Shown one piece after another: positions 57,059 through 64,000 of a stretch of 64,000 nucleotides of DNA. Within the stretch, counting starts at the first letter, position 1. Each line of letters begins with the position of its first letter. Source of the DNA: Streptomyces cyaneofuscatus (GTDB taxonomy: Bacteria > Actinomycetota > Actinomycetes > Streptomycetales > Streptomycetaceae); NCBI RefSeq assembly GCF_000718135.1, contig NZ_JOEM01000019.1, positions 62,001 through 126,000 on the forward strand, in the 5' to 3' direction. Made by a program: the position numbers and the translations under genes. The notes under the pieces were generated by a model. It did no database searches. It saw only the letters and a program-made list of their open reading frames with translations, and was not told the origin of the DNA.

Positions 57059-57501
57059 CACGTCGCGGCGGCCTCGTCCCGGGGCAGGCTGCTCAGGTGT
57101 GCGCCGATCTTCGCGACCAGCAACTGCATCTGCTGGGCCACCAGGCCCACGTCGGCGTCCAGATCGGTGGCGACCCCCAGGTGCGCGCCCACCCCGGCAT
57201 GGGTGAACAGCACGAACCCCTGGTCGGTCTCCAGCATCAACTGGCGTGTCCCGGCACCCCGTCCGAACAGCAGCGCGCTGGTGGACCGGCCCGTCATGGT
57301 CATCGCCGCACTGGCCGCCGAGAGCGACTCCGCGTCGGCGACGCTCAGGCTGGCCACCGGACCCGAGAGGTTCTCGGCGGAGGCGTGGCCGAGACGCAAC
57401 CCGTCCTCGGACACCACCACGGCGTGCCGGACGCCGGGAATCTCGGTGAGGGGGCGGAGCATCCATCCCAGGTCGGGGAGTCGAGTGATGGTTCCGGTCA
57501 C
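57058..57501 (-). CDS. Conservon roadblock/LC7 protein (CvnB)
   Basis: A 147-residue roadblock/LC7-domain protein (DLGWMLRPLTEIPGVRHAVV, then SEDGLRLGHAS). This fold acts as a GTPase-activating or scaffold partner of MglA-like GTPases, here the CvnD protein. GTG 57501 overlaps the CvnA stop (GTGA) and has GGAGG 7 nt upstream. Length and order (kinase, roadblock, DUF742, GTPase) match the standard conservon. Confidence 0.93.
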   Translation of the reverse strand: MTGTITRLPDLGWMLRPLTEIPGVRHAVVVSEDGLRLGHASAENLSGPVASLSVADAESLSAASAAMTMTGRSTSALLFGRGAGTRQLMLETDQGFVLFTHAGVGAHLGVATDLDADVGLVAQQMQLLVAKIGAHLSSLPRDEAAAT

Positions 57502-59084
57502 GGTCGGCCTCCGGCGTGCTCGTTCGGGGTACTGGGCAGGGACTGTCCGCCGTGCGGGGGCGATGCCGGTCCGGTCTCGCCGTCCGCGTCGACGGCCGCC
57601 CGGCCACGCAGCGTCCCGGACACCACACTGGCGATCGAGGCGCGCGCCGCCTCCGGCGTCCAGGGTTCGGCGGGCGCGGCACCGGGCTGCGGGTCGGGCG
57701 CCGAGTGCCGCGCGACGGTCGTGGCCTGGGTGGCGCCGCGCCGGCTGCGCCGCCGGGGCAGGCCTGCCGTCGTCGGGGCGGGTACGCCGGCCGGCTCGGG
57801 GGCGTCGTCGGGCACGCCTGCCGGGGGGACGGCAGGTCCGGCGTGCTCGGCCGGTTCGATCGCCGGGCGGCGGTGTGCGGCGGGCCTCGGCAGCGGGTCG
57901 GTCAGCAGCCGGAACGGTACGAACATCACCGCCCGCGTGCCGCCGTACGCCGAGGACCCGCTCAGCTCGACGTTGAAGCCCAGCTCCCGGCTCCAGCGCC
58001 CGACGGACGCCAGGCCGAGCCGGGGCACCGCACCCAGGCGGGTCAGGTCCAGGTCGTCGCGGAGATGGCCGAGGGCCTGGTGCAGGACGTCCGGCGGCAT
58101 CCCGAGCCCGGCGTCGTCGATCTCGATGACCGCACCGGAGCCCACCTCCCGCACACTGACGACCACGGGGGAACTGGACGGTGAGAACACCGTGGCGTTC
58201 TCCAGCAGCTCGGCGATGGAGTGCATCAGCCCCTCCGCGGCCGGGGGCACCGCGTACAGGGTCTGACCGCCGTGCACCTCGATCCGCCCGAACTCCACGA
58301 TCCGGGACTGGGCGCCCCGTACGCAGTCGTAGAGCGAGACCGGCCGGGTCTCCCGACGGGCGGGCCAGATTCCGCACATCACCAGAAGCGTCTGCGCCTT
58401 GCGGGTCATCTGGGAGGCCGCGTGGTCGGCCTTCATCACGTTCGCCATCAGGAGAGGGTCCTCGATGGAGCGCTCGACCTCGTCCAGGACCTGCTGCTGC
58501 ACGGTCGCCATCACGTGCATGGTGCGCGCCACGGATTCGAAGGCGGCCTGCACCGAGTCGCGCAGGGCGCGCTCGCGGTGTACGGCCGTGTCCGAGCCGA
58601 GCGCCACGACGACCGAGTCCAGTGCCCGGGCGAACTCCTCACCGGTCTCCTCCGGCGGCGCCATCGGCCCCGGCACGCCGTCCAGTTGCTGTCCGGTGTG
58701 CAGTCGGTGGGCGATGGCCGGTACGCGTACGGCGGCCAGATGCGCCACTTCGGCGCCCCGGGCGGCGGCCACTTCGGCCTCCCGGACACGGTGGGCGCGT
58801 TCGGTGGAAAGCCGCCGCGTGAGGAGCAGTACGAGGGCGATCAGCAGGGCGACGGCCGCGGCACAGGCTGCCGCGAGGGCCTGGTGCCACTCGGCGTCCA
58901 CGGTGACGGCGGCCCACCCGGCACCGGCGGCGGCCGGCAGGGAGACGGCCCATCCGGCGACGGCGGCGCTCGCACCGTGGTCGCGTCGTGGCTCCCTCGA
59001 CCTCGACGGTCGGCTCACCGCGGCGGCCCCGACCGGACGACCCTGCGGATACCAGTACCAGCCACGAGAAGCGAAACCTTTCAC
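57498..59084 (-). CDS. Conservon sensor-kinase-like ATPase (CvnA)
   Basis: A membrane protein of about 528 residues. Two hydrophobic segments (AVAGWAVSLPAAAGAGWAAV and AAACAAAVALLIALVLLLTR) flank a very short external loop. The cytoplasmic part has a helical region and an HATPase_c domain (IAELLENATVFSPSSSPVVV, IEIDDAGLGMPPD, RLGLASVGRWSRELGF). A classical phospho-histidine box is not evident, as usual for CvnA. The C-terminal 120 residues are Pro/Ala/Arg-rich. The start is unsure: GTG 59084 is chosen, GTG 59018 and TTG 59135 are in frame, and none has a good ribosome-binding site. The TTG form would include a TTA codon, relevant to bldA control. Confidence 0.85.
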   Translation of the reverse strand: MKGFASRGWYWYPQGRPVGAAAVSRPSRSREPRRDHGASAAVAGWAVSLPAAAGAGWAAVTVDAEWHQALAAACAAAVALLIALVLLLTRRLSTERAHRVREAEVAAARGAEVAHLAAVRVPAIAHRLHTGQQLDGVPGPMAPPEETGEEFARALDSVVVALGSDTAVHRERALRDSVQAAFESVARTMHVMATVQQQVLDEVERSIEDPLLMANVMKADHAASQMTRKAQTLLVMCGIWPARRETRPVSLYDCVRGAQSRIVEFGRIEVHGGQTLYAVPPAAEGLMHSIAELLENATVFSPSSSPVVVSVREVGSGAVIEIDDAGLGMPPDVLHQALGHLRDDLDLTRLGAVPRLGLASVGRWSRELGFNVELSGSSAYGGTRAVMFVPFRLLTDPLPRPAAHRRPAIEPAEHAGPAVPPAGVPDDAPEPAGVPAPTTAGLPRRRSRRGATQATTVARHSAPDPQPGAAPAEPWTPEAARASIASVVSGTLRGRAAVDADGETGPASPPHGGQSLPSTPNEHAGGRP

Positions 59085-59135
59085 GACACGTCGAACCCGC
59101 GTTCGGGGTTGGGGAGCGTGTAAAGCGTAGGTCAA

Positions 59136-59450
59136 CCAGTCTCATTTGTTGAGGTGTTGATCCCTTCCGGTCACAACTCGTCTCTGAGAATGGCGTGTTG
59201 ACGCCTATGCCTCGTCCGTTCGGGGGTGCCATCGGTGGGGTGGCGTCAGCAGCACGGACTGTCCAACAGGGCCGGGTGGACCGACGTATGAGCCCTCGTC
59301 CCGAGGTGTCTGCCCTGCGTGGCGGCTGCGAATGGGCGGCCTTCCCACTGTGGAGGGGCTGTCCGACGGAACGGCACCCCCACGCCCCACCCATGAAGAA
59401 GTCCTGAACTTTCCTGCCAGACAGTCGGACCGCAACGCCATCATTGACCC
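59136..59450. other. Divergent intergenic region, cvnA to EndoIII-like gene
   Basis: About 315 bp with no gene I can support. The part next to cvnA is AT-richer than the neighbourhood and should hold its promoter. No clear operator was recognised. Confidence 0.5.
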
Positions 59451-60059
59451 ATGCCCGCATCCAGTTCTGCCCAGCGGCTCGCCGACCACGTTCAGCACCT
59501 GCTTGGCAGCGGTCCGTTTCCTCAGCCCGGCGGATGGACTCACATGGGCGCTGTCATCTGTGACGTCAGCTTCCAGCCCCGGTGCAACTACGAGGCGACT
59601 CTTCGACCGCGGCTCCGCCATCTGCAATCGAGCTGGCCTGATGCGAGAACGGTGAGTGGCTTCCAGCGCCGGCTCGCCACGGAAGACCTCGCCGTGGCCA
59701 TGAAGTTCAAGCACGCGCAGAAGGTCGCGACGGCCCACGCCATCACCGGCCTCCTCGCTGCCCACGGGGTCGACACCCGCGAGGACCTCCACACGTGGCT
59801 CGGTCATCAGGTCAATCGCGCGGCTCTGCTCACGGTGAAGGGAGTGGGGCCGAAGAGCATCGACTACATCGGCAATCTCGTCGGCCGTTCACATGTCGCC
59901 GTTGACGTACATCTCCGTGCCTTCGCCGTGGATGCCGGTGTTCCGGACCTCCCCTATGACAAGTTGCGCGCAGCGTACGAGGAAGCCGCCGCGCTCCTCG
60001 GACACGACAAGGGCGGACTGGAGCATGCCGTTTGGCGGCATGGGTCGAAGGCCGCGTAG
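59451..60059 (+). CDS. Small EndoIII-like (HhH-GPD) DNA glycosylase homologue
   Basis: A 202-residue protein with a helix-hairpin-helix core: LLTVKGVGPKSIDYIGNLVG (about 126-145), followed by SHVAVDVHLRAFA. Compared with endonuclease III, Lys135 (GVGPK) and Asp152 (VAVDV) sit at the positions of the catalytic Lys120 and Asp138, 17 residues apart instead of 18. The C-terminal cysteine cluster that binds 4Fe-4S in EndoIII is absent, and the N-terminal part is short. It could be a minimal base-excision or restriction-like glycosylase. There is no strong ribosome-binding site, and ATG 59543 is an alternative. Codon bias is weaker than its neighbours, so it may be recently acquired. It stands alone. 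Confidence 0.65.
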   Translation: MPASSSAQRLADHVQHLLGSGPFPQPGGWTHMGAVICDVSFQPRCNYEATLRPRLRHLQSSWPDARTVSGFQRRLATEDLAVAMKFKHAQKVATAHAITGLLAAHGVDTREDLHTWLGHQVNRAALLTVKGVGPKSIDYIGNLVGRSHVAVDVHLRAFAVDAGVPDLPYDKLRAAYEEAAALLGHDKGGLEHAVWRHGSKAA

Positions 60060-60219
60060 CCACCCGGCAGGCCTGGCCGTTGTAGGTGCGAGTTGCAGCC
60101 GGCTGATGTGCTTGTGGTGAGGCGCGGCTGCGTTCGTGGACCTTGTTTCCGGTCTTCTTCCTTCATCAGTCGGCGGAGATCCTGCGGCGGCGCGGCGTGG
60201 CGTGGCTCGAACTCGGTGC

Positions 60220-61242
60220 TCAGCTCTCCGGCGGTGGTGGTGCCGTGCTCTTGCGTACGACCAGGGTCGTGGCGAGTTCCAGCCGCGTGGACACCGGTTC
60301 CTGGGCCCGTAGCCGCATCAGCATCTGTGCGGCCTCCTCCGCCATCTGGCGCAGTGGCTGGTGGACCGTGGTCAGGGCCGGGCTGGCCCAGCGGGCGATG
60401 GAGACGTCGTCGTAGCCGACCACCGAGAGGTCGTGGGGGACGCGCAGGCCCTGCACACGGGCGGCTTCCAGGACGCCCAGTGCCTGGAGGTCGCTGCCCG
60501 CGAAGATCGCGGTGGGCCGGTTGGGGCGGGAGAGCATCTCGGTGGCGCGGTCGTATCCGCCCTCCACGTGGAAGTCGCCGAACAGGATGAGGCCGGGGTC
60601 CACCTCCAGCCCCGCCATGGTCATCGCGGACCGGTAGCCGTCGAGCCGGGCGCGGGAGCAGAGCATGTCCTCGGGGCCGGTGATGACCCCGATGCGCCGG
60701 TGGCCGCACTCGATGAGATGGCGGGTGGCGGCCAGTCCGCCGTTCCAGTTGGCCGAGCCGACCGAGGGTACGTCGGGGTCGGGGTCGCCCGCCGGGTCGA
60801 TGATGACGAAGGGGATAGAGCGCGCCCTGAGCTGCTGCTTCACCTCGCCGGGCAGGGTGGAGAAGACTAGGACGACACCGAGCGGCCGTCGCTGGAGCAT
60901 CGCCTCCATCCAGTCGGGGCCGGGCGCGTGGCGGGTTCCGCTTTCGGTGAGGACGACCCCGGCGCCGTGGGCCTTGGCGACGTTCTCCACCCCCCGGATC
61001 AGCTCCATCGCCCAGATGCTCTCCAGCTCGTGGAACACGATCTCGATGAGCGGCGCCTCGCCGGCCGACCGTGTGGTGCGCCGGTAGGCGTGGGCCTCCA
61101 GCAGGCGCTCCACCTTGAGGCGCGTGGGGGTCGCCACGTCCTGTCGTCCGTTGAGGACCTTCGAAACTGTCGAAATGGAGACGCCGGCCCGCTCGGCCAC
61201 CTGAGCCAGGGTGATACGGCCCATCTTCTCGTCATCGCGCAT
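60220..61242 (-). CDS. LacI-family transcriptional regulator of the sugar ABC operon
   Basis: A 340-residue LacI/GalR repressor. The helix-turn-helix and hinge are ITLAQVAERAGVSISTVSKV and LNGRQDVATPTR. The effector-binding core follows (about 65-330), with VVGYDDVSIARWASPALTTVHQP near the end. It is divergent from an ABC sugar-transport operon whose promoter carries TTTCGG/CCGAAA palindromes, so it most likely represses that operon until its sugar is present. The start is uncertain among ATGs at 61254, 61242 and 61224; 61242 is chosen because MRDDEKMGRITL gives the normal lead-in to the DNA-binding domain. No ribosome-binding site is obvious. Confidence 0.9.
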   Translation of the reverse strand: MRDDEKMGRITLAQVAERAGVSISTVSKVLNGRQDVATPTRLKVERLLEAHAYRRTTRSAGEAPLIEIVFHELESIWAMELIRGVENVAKAHGAGVVLTESGTRHAPGPDWMEAMLQRRPLGVVLVFSTLPGEVKQQLRARSIPFVIIDPAGDPDPDVPSVGSANWNGGLAATRHLIECGHRRIGVITGPEDMLCSRARLDGYRSAMTMAGLEVDPGLILFGDFHVEGGYDRATEMLSRPNRPTAIFAGSDLQALGVLEAARVQGLRVPHDLSVVGYDDVSIARWASPALTTVHQPLRQMAEEAAQMLMRLRAQEPVSTRLELATTLVVRKSTAPPPPES

Positions 61243-61311
61243 GGCGAGGAGCATAAAGCACGAGGCAGCCGGCGCCTAGGCGTAACGCTTTGGTAACGCG
61301 GTGACCGAGGG

Positions 61312-61382
61312 TTGACCCTCTGGAGGGGGAGTTCTAGCGTCCCGACTCAACAAGTTTCGGTAGTCGCGCCGAAAAAGTTTCG
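61312..61382 (+). promoter_or_regulatory. Promoter and LacI-type operator of the sugar ABC operon
   Basis: TTGACC (61312-61317), a 17-nt spacer and TAGCGT (61335-61340) form a good housekeeping promoter. Just downstream, TTTCGG (61355-61360) and CCGAAA (61369-61374) form an inverted repeat, and CGAAA-AAG-TTTCG (61370-61382) forms a second, overlapping one. AAGTTTCG occurs twice, 23 bp apart. Such CGAAA/TTTCG palindromes are typical LacI operators. Two GTAACGC copies lie upstream at 61282 and 61293, one helical turn apart. Confidence 0.7.
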
Positions 61383-61394
61383 AAGGGTGAGTCG

Positions 61395-62696
61395 ATGAAG
61401 CAACGCGCACGGTTCTCGCGAACCGCTGTCGTCGGTGGTGCCGCGCTGGCCCTGGTGCTGTCCCTGTCCGGATGCGGGGGAGGCTCCGATGCGGCCGACG
61501 GCGACACCATCCACGTCCTGGTCTACGGGGACGCGGCGAACAAGGTGGAGAAGGAGCTCGTCGCCACCTTCAACAAGACGTCGAAGGTGAAGGCCGTCCT
61601 GGACACGATCCCGGGCGCCGACTACCAGGCCAAGCTGCAGACGATCATCAACAGCAAGCAGGCGCCGGACGTCTTCTTCAACTGGGGCGGCGGCAGCATC
61701 AAGCCGTTCGTCGACGCCGGCCTGCTGCTCCCGCTGGACCCCTTCATCGACAAGGACCCGGACCTCAAGGCGAAGTTCCTGCCGTCCGTGTTCAACAGTG
61801 CGGTGGTCGACGGCACGTCCTACGGGGTACCCATGCGCGGCACACAGCCCGTACTGCTGTTCAACAACGGCAAGGTCCTCAAGAAGGCGGGCGTCGAACC
61901 CCCGAAGACCTGGGACGACCTGCTGGCGGCGGTCAAGGCGCTGAAGGTCGACGGCGTCACCCCGATCGCGCTGGGCGGCGGCGACCGGTGGCCGACGCTG
62001 ATGTGGTTCGAGTACCTGTACGACCGCATCGCCGGGCCCGAGCTGTTCCAGAAGGCCCTGGACGGCGACAAGGACGCCTGGGCGAGCCAGGACAGCCGCA
62101 AGGCACTGGGCAAGATCAGGGAACTGGTGGACGCCGGGGCCTTCGGCACCAACTACGACTCGGTGAAGTTCACCGACCAGGGTTCCCCCACGCTCCTGGC
62201 CACCGGCAGGGCCGGCTTCGAGCTGATGGGTTCGTGGGCGTACTCGACGCAGCAGGACGCGCACCCCGAGTTCGCGAAGAGCGACCTCGGGTACAGCGCG
62301 TTCCCCTCCGTCGAAGGCGGCAGGGGCGACCAGGCGAACGTCGTCGGCAACACCAACAACTTCTACTCCGTGCTGAAGAAGACGAAGCACCCGCAGGCCG
62401 TCGCCGCGTTCCTGAAGCTCATGTACTCGGACCAGTTCGTCAAGGCGCAGCTCTCCATCGGCAACCTGCCGACCACGACGAACACCGAAGGCCTCCTGGA
62501 CACCGCCGCCAGCCCCGAGTTCGCGAAGTTCCAGTACGACATGGTCAAGGCGGCCCCGGCCTTCCAGCTCTCCTGGGACCAGGCGTATCCGCAGGCGGCG
62601 GCCACCGCGATGTACCAGTCCCTCCAGCAGTTCTTCAACGGCTCGATGGACGAGGACGCCTTCATCAAGGCCATGCAGGCGCTGCCGACCTCGTGA
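61395..62696 (+). CDS. Sugar ABC transporter substrate-binding lipoprotein
   Basis: A 433-residue family-1 extracellular solute-binding protein. The N-terminus is a lipoprotein signal (RFSRTAVVGGAALALVLSLS then the lipobox LSGC), so the mature protein is anchored through Cys. The mature part starts GDTIHVLVYGDAANKVEKEL and has the usual two-lobe pattern with FNWGGGSIKPFVDAGLLLPL and WFEYLYDRIAG. Ligand is probably an oligosaccharide; the sequence does not say which. GAAGGG lies 8 nt before the ATG. Expression should be repressed by the adjacent LacI protein. Confidence 0.92.
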   Translation: MKQRARFSRTAVVGGAALALVLSLSGCGGGSDAADGDTIHVLVYGDAANKVEKELVATFNKTSKVKAVLDTIPGADYQAKLQTIINSKQAPDVFFNWGGGSIKPFVDAGLLLPLDPFIDKDPDLKAKFLPSVFNSAVVDGTSYGVPMRGTQPVLLFNNGKVLKKAGVEPPKTWDDLLAAVKALKVDGVTPIALGGGDRWPTLMWFEYLYDRIAGPELFQKALDGDKDAWASQDSRKALGKIRELVDAGAFGTNYDSVKFTDQGSPTLLATGRAGFELMGSWAYSTQQDAHPEFAKSDLGYSAFPSVEGGRGDQANVVGNTNNFYSVLKKTKHPQAVAAFLKLMYSDQFVKAQLSIGNLPTTTNTEGLLDTAASPEFAKFQYDMVKAAPAFQLSWDQAYPQAAATAMYQSLQQFFNGSMDEDAFIKAMQALPTS

Positions 62697-62734
62697 ACGC
62701 ACTGAAAGGGAAATCCGGACTCGGAACACCTGAC

Positions 62735-63679
62735 ATGACCCGGAACGCACCACCCCCGGCGGACAGCGGGGCGGTCAGGAGCGCCGGCTCGTCCGGCAGC
62801 GGATCCAGCGGAGCGGGCCGCCCGGGATTCCTCTGGGCGGTCCCCGCCGCCGTCTTCTTCGGCCTCTTCGCCATCGTCCCGCTCATCATGGTCGCCGTCC
62901 TCTCCTTCGCCAGCTGGGACGGTCTGAGCGACCCGGAATTCACCGGGCTCGACAACTGGAGGACACTCCTCGACGACCCCGTCATGATCAAGAGCCTCTG
63001 GCTGAGCGTCCTGCTCACCGTGCTCGGGGTCGCCGTCCAGACCCCGCTGAGCATCCTGCTCGGGGTCTGGGCGGCGGGGCACCAGCGCAACCGGGCCGTC
63101 CTGTCCGCCATCTACTTCGTCCCGCTGCTGCTGTCCATCGCGGCCGTGTCCGTGCTGTGGCGCGCCGTCCTCGACCCCAACCTCGGTGTCCCCGCGCACG
63201 CCACCTGGCTGTTCGGCGACGGCAACCTGTTCGGGACGCAGGCCACGGCGATCGGCGTCCTGGTCTTCGTCAGCACCTGGCAGTTCACCCCCCTGCACAC
63301 GCTGATCTACCAGGGCGCGGCGCGCGCGGTGCCACCGGTCCTCTACCAGGCGGCGCAGATCGACGGCGCGGGCAGGGTGCGGCAGTTCTTCCACATCACG
63401 CTGCCGCAGCTCCGTAACTCGATCATCACCTCGGTGATCCTCATGGTGGTCGGCGGCCTCACGACCTTCGACACCGTGCTCATCCTGACCCAGGGCGGAC
63501 CGGGAAGCGACACCACCATCAGCGCGTACTACATGTACCAGAAGGCGTTCAAGAGCTTCGACTACGGAGCGGCCTCCGCCATCGCCCTCCTCCTGGTCCT
63601 CGTCTCCACGGTCATCTCGCTGATCGTGGTGCGGCTCTCGGGCTACGACAAGATGCGCAGCACCATGGAGGGACTGTGA
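62735..63679 (+). CDS. Sugar ABC transporter permease (MalF-like)
   Basis: A 314-residue permease with six membrane helices: FLWAVPAAVFFGLFAIVPLI, LWLSVLLTVLGVAVQTPLSI, LSAIYFVPLLLSIAAVSVLW, ATAIGVLVFVSTWQFTP, IITSVILMVVGGLTTF and AIALLLVLVSTVISLIVV. The ATPase-contact EAA loop is YQAAQIDGAGRVRQFFHITL. ATG 62735 is preferred. A GTG at 62693 overlaps the binding-protein stop (GTGA) and would add 14 residues. It is co-transcribed with the binding protein and the second permease. Confidence 0.9.
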   Translation: MTRNAPPPADSGAVRSAGSSGSGSSGAGRPGFLWAVPAAVFFGLFAIVPLIMVAVLSFASWDGLSDPEFTGLDNWRTLLDDPVMIKSLWLSVLLTVLGVAVQTPLSILLGVWAAGHQRNRAVLSAIYFVPLLLSIAAVSVLWRAVLDPNLGVPAHATWLFGDGNLFGTQATAIGVLVFVSTWQFTPLHTLIYQGAARAVPPVLYQAAQIDGAGRVRQFFHITLPQLRNSIITSVILMVVGGLTTFDTVLILTQGGPGSDTTISAYYMYQKAFKSFDYGAASAIALLLVLVSTVISLIVVRLSGYDKMRSTMEGL

Positions 63680-64000
63680 GGAAGAGCCGTCCCAACCACC
63701 TCGCCGGTTTCGGCTCGCTGGTCTGGCTCCTCGTGGTGGGGCTGCCGCTGTACGTGATGCTCGTCGCCACGTTCCAGTCGCGCCCCGACTACGCGGCGAA
63801 CGGCCCGCTGGCCTTCCCCGAACACTTCACGCTCGACAACTACGTCAACGACCTCAACAGCGGCTTCGCGCAGTACTTCCTCAACACGGTCATCGTCACC
63901 GTGTGCGTGGTCGGCATCGTCGTGCTGCTCGTCCCGCCGCTGGCGTACACCATCGTCAGGAGCCGGGGCCGCGCCACCACCACGGTCTTCCGGCTGTTCC
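63676..64000 (+). CDS. Sugar ABC transporter permease (MalG-like), truncated by window end
   Basis: The first 108 codons of a permease. GTG 63676 overlaps the preceding stop (GTGA). The start VRKSRPNHLAGFGSLVWLLV gives the first membrane helix (SLVWLLVVGLPLYVMLVATF), then an external loop with DNYVNDLNSGFAQYFLNT and a second helix (VIVTVCVVGIVVLLVPPLAY). This matches the MalG-type partner of the upstream MalF-like permease. It continues beyond the right edge. Confidence 0.9.
   Translation, partial: MRKSRPNHLAGFGSLVWLLVVGLPLYVMLVATFQSRPDYAANGPLAFPEHFTLDNYVNDLNSGFAQYFLNTVIVTVCVVGIVVLLVPPLAYTIVRSRGRATTTVFRLF

Noticed and set aside
1..64000. CRISPR arrays, tRNA or rRNA genes, insertion sequences, integrase or prophage genes
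   Set aside because: None was recognised on either strand. The only sign of mobile or horizontally acquired DNA is the toxin/immunity scar and possibly the EndoIII-like gene.

Overview
The window is a high-GC actinobacterial chromosome segment that reads as Streptomyces. Nearly every gene has G or C in third codon positions, genes are packed with ATGA, GTGA and TGATG overlaps, and the gene set (cutRS, sepH, a conservon, DasR-type operator before ptsH, c-di-AMP riboswitch before an M23 peptidase) is typical of that genus. From memory only, the order parC, M16 pair, M23, ptsH, patA-like, tdk, sepH, hemH, suhB, cutRS, dut resembles the core region of the S. coelicolor chromosome around SCO5828 to SCO5901. 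No tRNA, rRNA, CRISPR array, insertion sequence or prophage was recognised.

Layout. 1-7.5 kb: the tail of an ActP-like symporter, a CitA/CitB-type two-component pair, a LacI regulator, two divergent citrate synthase-family genes (one with an N-terminal helix-turn-helix) and a COG0523 GTPase. 7.6-13.1 kb: topoisomerase IV subunit A and a catalytic/non-catalytic M16 peptidase pair. 13.3-15.7 kb: a ydaO-type riboswitch with its M23 peptidase, a GntR regulator and HPr under a DasR-like site. 15.8-25.9 kb: a GNAT/acyl-CoA synthetase fusion, DUF5998, a phosphodiesterase, thymidine kinase, a VOC protein, a rhodanese, SepH and a proline-rich membrane protein. 26-37.3 kb: a lactone oxidase with an MFS transporter, ferrochelatase, inositol monophosphatase, CutR/CutS, DUF4193, an EcsC-like protein, DUF3093, a thioesterase, dUTPase and DUF3710.

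37.4-51 kb is a potassium-homeostasis block: kdpFABC, kdpD and kdpE, then an OB-fold protein and DUF3159, then two TrkA-type RCK proteins divergent from a KimA-like K+ importer. A 27-residue membrane peptide precedes kdpF. A 41-codon frame joins kdpD to kdpE by ATGA overlaps at both ends. Three 10-bp repeats at 11-bp period upstream of the operon look like a KdpE box.

51-64 kb: an RNA methyltransferase, then a scar holding a broken RNase A-like toxin tip and an apparently intact immunity gene. Next is a conservon (cvnABCD) with a CYP157-like P450 that lacks the ExxR motif and a CYP154-like P450. A small EndoIII-like protein follows, then a LacI-controlled sugar ABC transporter that runs off the right edge.

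Two regulatory themes recur. Several + strand genes show a -10-like hexamer 6-8 nt before the start codon, which suggests leaderless transcripts. Perfect hairpins separate most convergent gene pairs.
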